64,000 bases of DNA from Luteibacter pinisoli (lineage in GTDB: Bacteria; Pseudomonadota; Gammaproteobacteria; Xanthomonadales; Rhodanobacteraceae): contig NZ_CP041046.1 in the NCBI RefSeq assembly GCF_006385595.1, forward strand, positions 4,541,001 through 4,605,000, given 5' to 3'. A program made the translations under genes and the position numbers. Below are positions 60,406 through 64,000 of this stretch, piece after piece (the first letter of the stretch is position 1; each line of letters opens with the position of its first letter). The notes under the pieces were generated by a model. It saw only the letters and a program-made list of their open reading frames with translations, did no database searches and was not told the origin of the DNA.

Positions 60406-61587
60406 CTAGGGGCAGGCGGGTATGGCGTACAGATCGTTGGGGCTGCCGTCTTTCGAGGCGACGATCGGGGTCTGCGCCCGGGTCGACCATGCCTGCGACG
60501 GCCACCAGCGTGGGACCACCGGATGCGTCGTCGGTTCCACGGCCTGGCCCGGTTCCGGCACCAGCACATCCGCGTGGCTGCATCGCGCAGCGGCGAGGAA
60601 GCGTTCCGGCGGCTCGGTCCATGCATGGTGGGCAAGCTTGACCAGGCCCCAGTGCACCGGGATGAGGGTGCGCGCGCGGACCTCCTGACCCACCTGCATG
60701 GCCTGCTCGGGGCCGAGGTGCCAATCGGGCCACTGGGCGTCGTACTGGCCGGCCTCGATCAGGCCCACATCGAACGGACCATAGCGCTCGCCGACTTCGG
60801 GGAACGTGTCGTTCATGCCCGTGTCGCCGGAATAGAACACGCGGTGGCGCGGCCCGATCAGCGCATAGCCGGTCCACAGGGTCTGGTCACTGCGGGCGCT
60901 GAGCCGGCCCGAGGCGTGCCGCGACGGCACCGAGGCAATCGTCAGCGTGCCGACCCGTGCCTCCTGCCACCAGTCCAGCTGGGTGATGCGGTCGGACGGA
61001 ATGCCCCACCCCACCAGGTGCGAGGCGATGCCGAGCGGGACGATGAAGCGGGCGCCTCGCTCGTAGAGGGCCTGCACCGACGCACGATCGAGGTGGTCGT
61101 AGTGATCGTGCGAGATCACCACGACATCCACGCGCGGCAGGTGCTCGATGGAGACCGGCGGCGGATACCAGCGCTTCGGGCCCAGCCACGGGAAGGGCGA
61201 CGTGCGCTCGCTCCAGAACGGATCGACAACGACGTTCGTGCCGTCGATTTCGAGCAAGAGGGAGGAGTGGCCGAACCAGGTGACGCGCAGGCCGCTGGCC
61301 GGCGGCGTCTTGTACGTGGTCGATGAATCGACGGTCGGCACCGGTGCGTCCGGTTCTTCACCGGGGCGGGAGGCGAAGATCTGCCAGATGCCGCCGCGCA
61401 GGTTCGAGAACATCGGTTGCGGGTTCTGGAACTGCTCGCCGTGCCACTCCGGCGACTGCTCGTTGCGCGTGAGGAATTCGCCCTTCGGCAACGTGCCGAC
61501 GTTGGGCCACGCACTGATCGCGACGAACGCGAGAAAGACGATAAGCAGGATGGCCACGTAGCCCAGGTAACGAAAGAACCGTTTCAA
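60406..61587 (-). CDS. Membrane-anchored MBL-fold hydrolase (NAPE-PLD/UlaG-like)
   Basis: A 393-residue metallo-beta-lactamase-fold enzyme with an N-terminal anchor (about 7-27, YLGYVAILLIVFLAFVAISAW), so the enzyme domain faces the periplasm. The metal site is SHDHYDHLD (HxHxDH), followed by VPSRHASGR, VFYSGDTGMN and IPVHWGLVKLAHH, as in the N-acyl-phosphatidylethanolamine phospholipase D/RomA group. The substrate may be a phospholipid or a phosphodiester; it cannot be told. It is upstream of and co-directional with the DUF6624 pair, 28 bases away. An upstream terminator belongs to the alcohol dehydrogenase gene. Confidence 0.86.
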   Translation of the reverse strand: MKRFFRYLGYVAILLIVFLAFVAISAWPNVGTLPKGEFLTRNEQSPEWHGEQFQNPQPMFSNLRGGIWQIFASRPGEEPDAPVPTVDSSTTYKTPPASGLRVTWFGHSSLLLEIDGTNVVVDPFWSERTSPFPWLGPKRWYPPPVSIEHLPRVDVVVISHDHYDHLDRASVQALYERGARFIVPLGIASHLVGWGIPSDRITQLDWWQEARVGTLTIASVPSRHASGRLSARSDQTLWTGYALIGPRHRVFYSGDTGMNDTFPEVGERYGPFDVGLIEAGQYDAQWPDWHLGPEQAMQVGQEVRARTLIPVHWGLVKLAHHAWTEPPERFLAAARCSHADVLVPEPGQAVEPTTHPVVPRWWPSQAWSTRAQTPIVASKDGSPNDLYAIPACP

Positions 61588-61632
61588 TCCGCACTCCTGT
61601 CGTTCGCGGTCACCTTAGCATCGGGCACGCAC

Positions 61633-61669
61633 AAAAAAACACGGCGGGAGCGCGTGCGCTTCCGCCGTG
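61633..61669 (-). terminator. Rho-independent terminator of the alcohol dehydrogenase gene
   Basis: On the minus strand a hairpin with CACGGCGG/CCGCCGTG arms (61669-61640) and an inner GCGC stem is followed by seven T's (61639-61633). Confidence 0.85.
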
Positions 61670-61693
61670 TCGGTCGTTCCACCCGTGTGACGC

Positions 61694-62746
61694 TTAGCCC
61701 TTCGGCATCGTCGCCATGTCGATCACGAAGCGATAGCGCACGTCGTTCTTCGCCAGGCGCACATAGGTCTCGTTGATCGAGGCCATATCCACCACTTCGA
61801 TGTCGGAGACGATGTTGTGCTCGGCGCAGAAATCCATCATCTCCTGCGTCTCAGCCATACCACCGATGGCCGAACCGGCCACCGTGCGACGCGGCAGCAT
61901 CAGGGCGCCACCCGGGAAGGCATCCAGCGGGGTCAGCGCGCCGACGAGCACCATCGTGCCGTCCAGCTTCAGCAGCATGAGGTACGGCAGGATGTCGTGG
62001 CTGACCGGCACCGTGTTCAGCAGGAAATCGAACTTCGAGGCCGCGGCTTCCATCTGCTTCGGATCCGTCGAGACCAGCACCTCGTCTGCGCCGAGGCGCT
62101 TGGCATCTGCACCCTTGGCTTCCGACGTGGTGATCATCGTGACGTGCGCACCCAGTGCCTTGGCGAACTTCACGCCCATGTGGCCGAGGCCGCCGAGGCC
62201 GATCACGCCCACCTTCTGGCCCGGGCCCACCTTCCAGTGACGCAGCGGGGAGTACGTGGTGATGCCGGCGCAGAGCAGCGGCGCGGTGGCCTTCAGGTCG
62301 AGCTTGTCGGAGATCTTCACCACGAAGCGCTCTTCGGTAACGATGTCGGTCGAGTAGCCGCCGTAGGTCGGGGTGGTCTTGTCCTGCTCGGTACCGTTGT
62401 AGGTAAAGCTGGTGTGCACCTGGCAGTACTGCTCCAGGTCCTTCTTGCACGACTCACAGGTGCGGCAGGAATCGACCATGCAGCCGACGCCGGCGTAATC
62501 GCCCACCTTCAGCTTCTTCACGGCCGAACCCACGGCCTTCACGCGGCCGACGATCTCGTGGCCCGGCACCATCGGGAAATTGGAGTTGCCCCAGTCACCC
62601 TTGGCCTGGTGCAGGTCGGAATGGCAGACGCCGCTGAACAGGATCTCGATGTGCACGTCATGGGCGCCGACGTCGCGGCGGTTGAACGTAAAGGGGACGA
62701 GATCCGTCGTGGCGCTCTTGGCGGCATAACCGTGGACTTCAAACAT
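61694..62746 (-). CDS. Zinc-dependent NAD(P) alcohol dehydrogenase (YahK/AdhC-like)
   Basis: A 350-residue MDR-family enzyme, probably an aldehyde reductase using NADPH. Catalytic zinc ligands are Cys41 (CHSDLH) and His63-Glu64 (PGHE). The structural zinc has four cysteines: Cys94, Cys97, Cys100 and Cys108. The nucleotide loop is GLGGLGHMGVKFAKALGA. The cinnamyl-alcohol/YahK group fits by sequence order. The ATG at 62746 is preferred over 62755 because an AGAGG ribosome site is then about 10 bases upstream. It is divergent from a LysR regulator and ends in a strong terminator. Confidence 0.92.
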   Translation of the reverse strand: MFEVHGYAAKSATTDLVPFTFNRRDVGAHDVHIEILFSGVCHSDLHQAKGDWGNSNFPMVPGHEIVGRVKAVGSAVKKLKVGDYAGVGCMVDSCRTCESCKKDLEQYCQVHTSFTYNGTEQDKTTPTYGGYSTDIVTEERFVVKISDKLDLKATAPLLCAGITTYSPLRHWKVGPGQKVGVIGLGGLGHMGVKFAKALGAHVTMITTSEAKGADAKRLGADEVLVSTDPKQMEAAASKFDFLLNTVPVSHDILPYLMLLKLDGTMVLVGALTPLDAFPGGALMLPRRTVAGSAIGGMAETQEMMDFCAEHNIVSDIEVVDMASINETYVRLAKNDVRYRFVIDMATMPKG

Positions 62747-62822
62747 GGGTGTCATCCTCTACAGGGGGATTAAGGAAAGCGGGGAACCATAACCCTCAAC
62801 AATCCAAGGCGCCAACGGGATT

Positions 62823-62855
62823 ATTCGGACGAATCATTGAGGTATCCTTGATAAT
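62823..62855. promoter_or_regulatory. Candidate LysR-binding region
   Basis: ATTCG-GA-CGAAT (62823-62834) and an imperfect palindrome ATCATTGAGG...CCTTGAT (about 62832-62855) lie between the divergent dehydrogenase and lysR genes, just before the lysR start. LysR proteins bind such T-N11-A palindromes. Confidence 0.4.
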
Positions 62856-62856
62856 C

Positions 62857-63747
62857 ATGCGTCCAGACAATCTTTCGCACCTGGCGGCCTTCGCCGCCGT
62901 CGCCCGCCACGCCAGCTTTCGCAAGGCCGGCGCCGAGCTCACGCTCTCCACGTCGGCCATCAGCTACGCCATCCGTGGCCTCGAGGAGCGGCTGGGCGTC
63001 ATGCTGTTTCATCGCACCACCCGGAGTGTCTCGCTGACGGAAGCCGGGCAACGGTTGCTGGAACGGCTGCAGCCGGCGCTTCGCGACGTCGGCGATGCGC
63101 TGGAAGAGATGAACGACTTCCGGGCCCACCCCGCCGGAACGCTCCGCATGAACATGCCACGGGTGGCCGGACAACTCTTGTTGCCACCGCTCCTGCCCGG
63201 CTTCCTGGCGGCCTATCCGGATATCCATTTCGAGGCCGTGGACGACGACGGCATGATCGATATCGTCGCCTCCGGCTATGACGCGGGCATCCGTTTCCAC
63301 GAGGCGGTACCGGAAGACATGATCGCCGTGCCCTTCGGCGGCATGCAGAAGGGCGCCTGCGTCGCCTCGCCGGAGTACCTGGCCCGTCGCGGGATACCCC
63401 AGCATCCGTACGACCTGTTGCAGCACGATTGCATCCGTTTCCGCTTCCCCAGCGGGCGCCTCTACAAGTGGGAGTTCGAGCAGGGCGAGACCAAGCTCGA
63501 GCTGGACGTGCGTGGCCGCTGCACCTTCGGCGATTTCTGCGTCTCGATCGACGCGGCGATGGCCGGGGTCGGCCTCACCCTGGTGCTGGACGACCAGGTG
63601 GATGACTACGTCCGCGAGGGCCGCCTTGTGCGGGTCCTGGAGGACTGGTGCCCGCCGTATCCGGGCTTCATGGTCTATTACCCGCGCCAGCGCCGGGTGA
63701 CATCGGCCCTGCGTGCGTTCGTCGAATACCTGCGCGAGCACACTTAA
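62857..63747 (+). CDS. LysR-family transcriptional regulator
   Basis: A 296-residue regulator. HTH at 1-60: LSHLAAFAAVARHASFRKAGAELTLSTSAISYAIRGLEERLGVMLFHRTTRSVSLTEAGQRLL in order, followed by the substrate-binding domain (GTLRMNMPRVAGQLLLPPLLPGFLAAYP and later VSIDAAMAGVGLTLVLDDQV), of the PA0477/CrgA-like type. It is divergent from the alcohol dehydrogenase 110 bases away, which it probably regulates in response to an aldehyde or oxidative signal. The downstream MFS gene starts 63 bases after it and might also be controlled. Confidence 0.92.
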   Translation: MRPDNLSHLAAFAAVARHASFRKAGAELTLSTSAISYAIRGLEERLGVMLFHRTTRSVSLTEAGQRLLERLQPALRDVGDALEEMNDFRAHPAGTLRMNMPRVAGQLLLPPLLPGFLAAYPDIHFEAVDDDGMIDIVASGYDAGIRFHEAVPEDMIAVPFGGMQKGACVASPEYLARRGIPQHPYDLLQHDCIRFRFPSGRLYKWEFEQGETKLELDVRGRCTFGDFCVSIDAAMAGVGLTLVLDDQVDDYVREGRLVRVLEDWCPPYPGFMVYYPRQRRVTSALRAFVEYLREHT

Positions 63748-63810
63748 CGGGGTAAACTGGCGCCATGCTGCACCGCACAACCGCGGCGCACCCCCGTCCC
63801 AGGTTTCCCC

Positions 63811-64000
63811 ATGACCTCCGCTGCCCCCGCACTCGACCCGGGCACCCCGCCCGTCCGCGCGCCCCATGTCGGCCTTGTCATCCTTGCCCTCGCGGTGGGT
63901 GGCTTCGCCATCGGGACGACTGAATTCGCTTCGATGAGCATGCTCCCGCTCTTCGCCCAGGGCCTCGGTATCGACGCACCCACGGCCGGCCACGCGATCA
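63811..64000 (+). CDS. MFS transporter, N-terminal part (truncated by window end)
   Basis: The first 63 codons of a gene running past the window. After a Pro/Ala-rich N-terminus comes HVGLVILALAVGGFAIGTTEFASMSMLPLFAQGLGI in pieces, which is the first span and the 'GxxxxGTxEF...M..LP' motif of DHA1-type arabinose/purine/drug exporters (AraJ, NepI, YdhP group). The final residues PTAGHAI lead into span 2. Direction and closeness to lysR suggest possible co-regulation. Confidence 0.82.
   Translation, partial: MTSAAPALDPGTPPVRAPHVGLVILALAVGGFAIGTTEFASMSMLPLFAQGLGIDAPTAGHAI

Overview
The window is 64 kb of uniformly GC-rich, densely packed bacterial chromosome. Gene content and order (lptM-dapF-DUF484-xerC-hslV-hslU, rsmG-parA-parB, a TonB-dependent receptor next to a flavin-dependent halogenase, DUF3379 with an ECF sigma factor) suggest a gammaproteobacterium of the Xanthomonadales/Lysobacterales, most like Rhodanobacteraceae such as Luteibacter or Dyella. 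The genus is an inference from style, not from a marker gene. I see no rRNA, tRNA, CRISPR, insertion sequence, integrase or phage gene. No gap between genes exceeds 300 bases; the longest are near 9281-9527, 14468-14723, 15747-15979 and 56997-57264, and most of these hold regulatory signals.

Layout. 1-9.3 kb is housekeeping: the end of hemC, a DUF481 outer-membrane protein, an integral membrane protein facing a WYL regulator, a patatin lipase, a family-2 glycosyltransferase, an ECF sigma/anti-sigma-like pair, parB-parA-rsmG and a short SPFH-like protein. 9.5-11.7 kb is a small inner-membrane operon (DUF3325-like, DUF3649-like, PepSY-TM) behind a near-perfect Fur box. 11.7-14.5 kb holds an M14 peptidase and a divergent MFS/TetR efflux pair with twin 24-bp operators.

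14.7-28.0 kb is the most distinctive part, a carbohydrate-scavenging locus: LacI regulator, Oar-like TonB-dependent receptor, flavin-dependent 'tryptophan' halogenase, secreted PF10091-type glucanase, ABC importer (binding lipoprotein and two permeases, no ATPase) and a 914-residue periplasmic six-hairpin glycosidase. LacI-type palindromes lie before lacI and before the glucanase. The likely flow is receptor uptake across the outer membrane, periplasmic hydrolysis, then ABC import. The sugar is unproven; a beta-1,2-glucan is one candidate.

28-40 kb is mixed: pirin, UPF0149, xthA, prlC, gamma-carbonic anhydrase, small lipoproteins, LysE, a YkgJ cysteine-cluster protein, aroE, lipocalin, and a RimK-like ATP-grasp ligase divergent from a GNAT acetyltransferase. 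40-46 kb is the conserved lptM-dapF-DUF484-xerC-hslVU block plus DUF971. 46-50.7 kb is a complete ribose operon in the order rbsK-D-A-C-B, ended by a strong terminator facing ftsK. 53.4-54.7 kb is an SDR/HxlR divergent pair. 54.7-58.9 kb is the RNA-repair system rtcB-rtcA with its sigma-54 activator rtcR and a recognisable -24/-12 promoter. 58.9-64 kb has tandem DUF6624 proteins, an MBL-fold hydrolase, a zinc alcohol dehydrogenase divergent from a LysR regulator, and the start of an MFS transporter.
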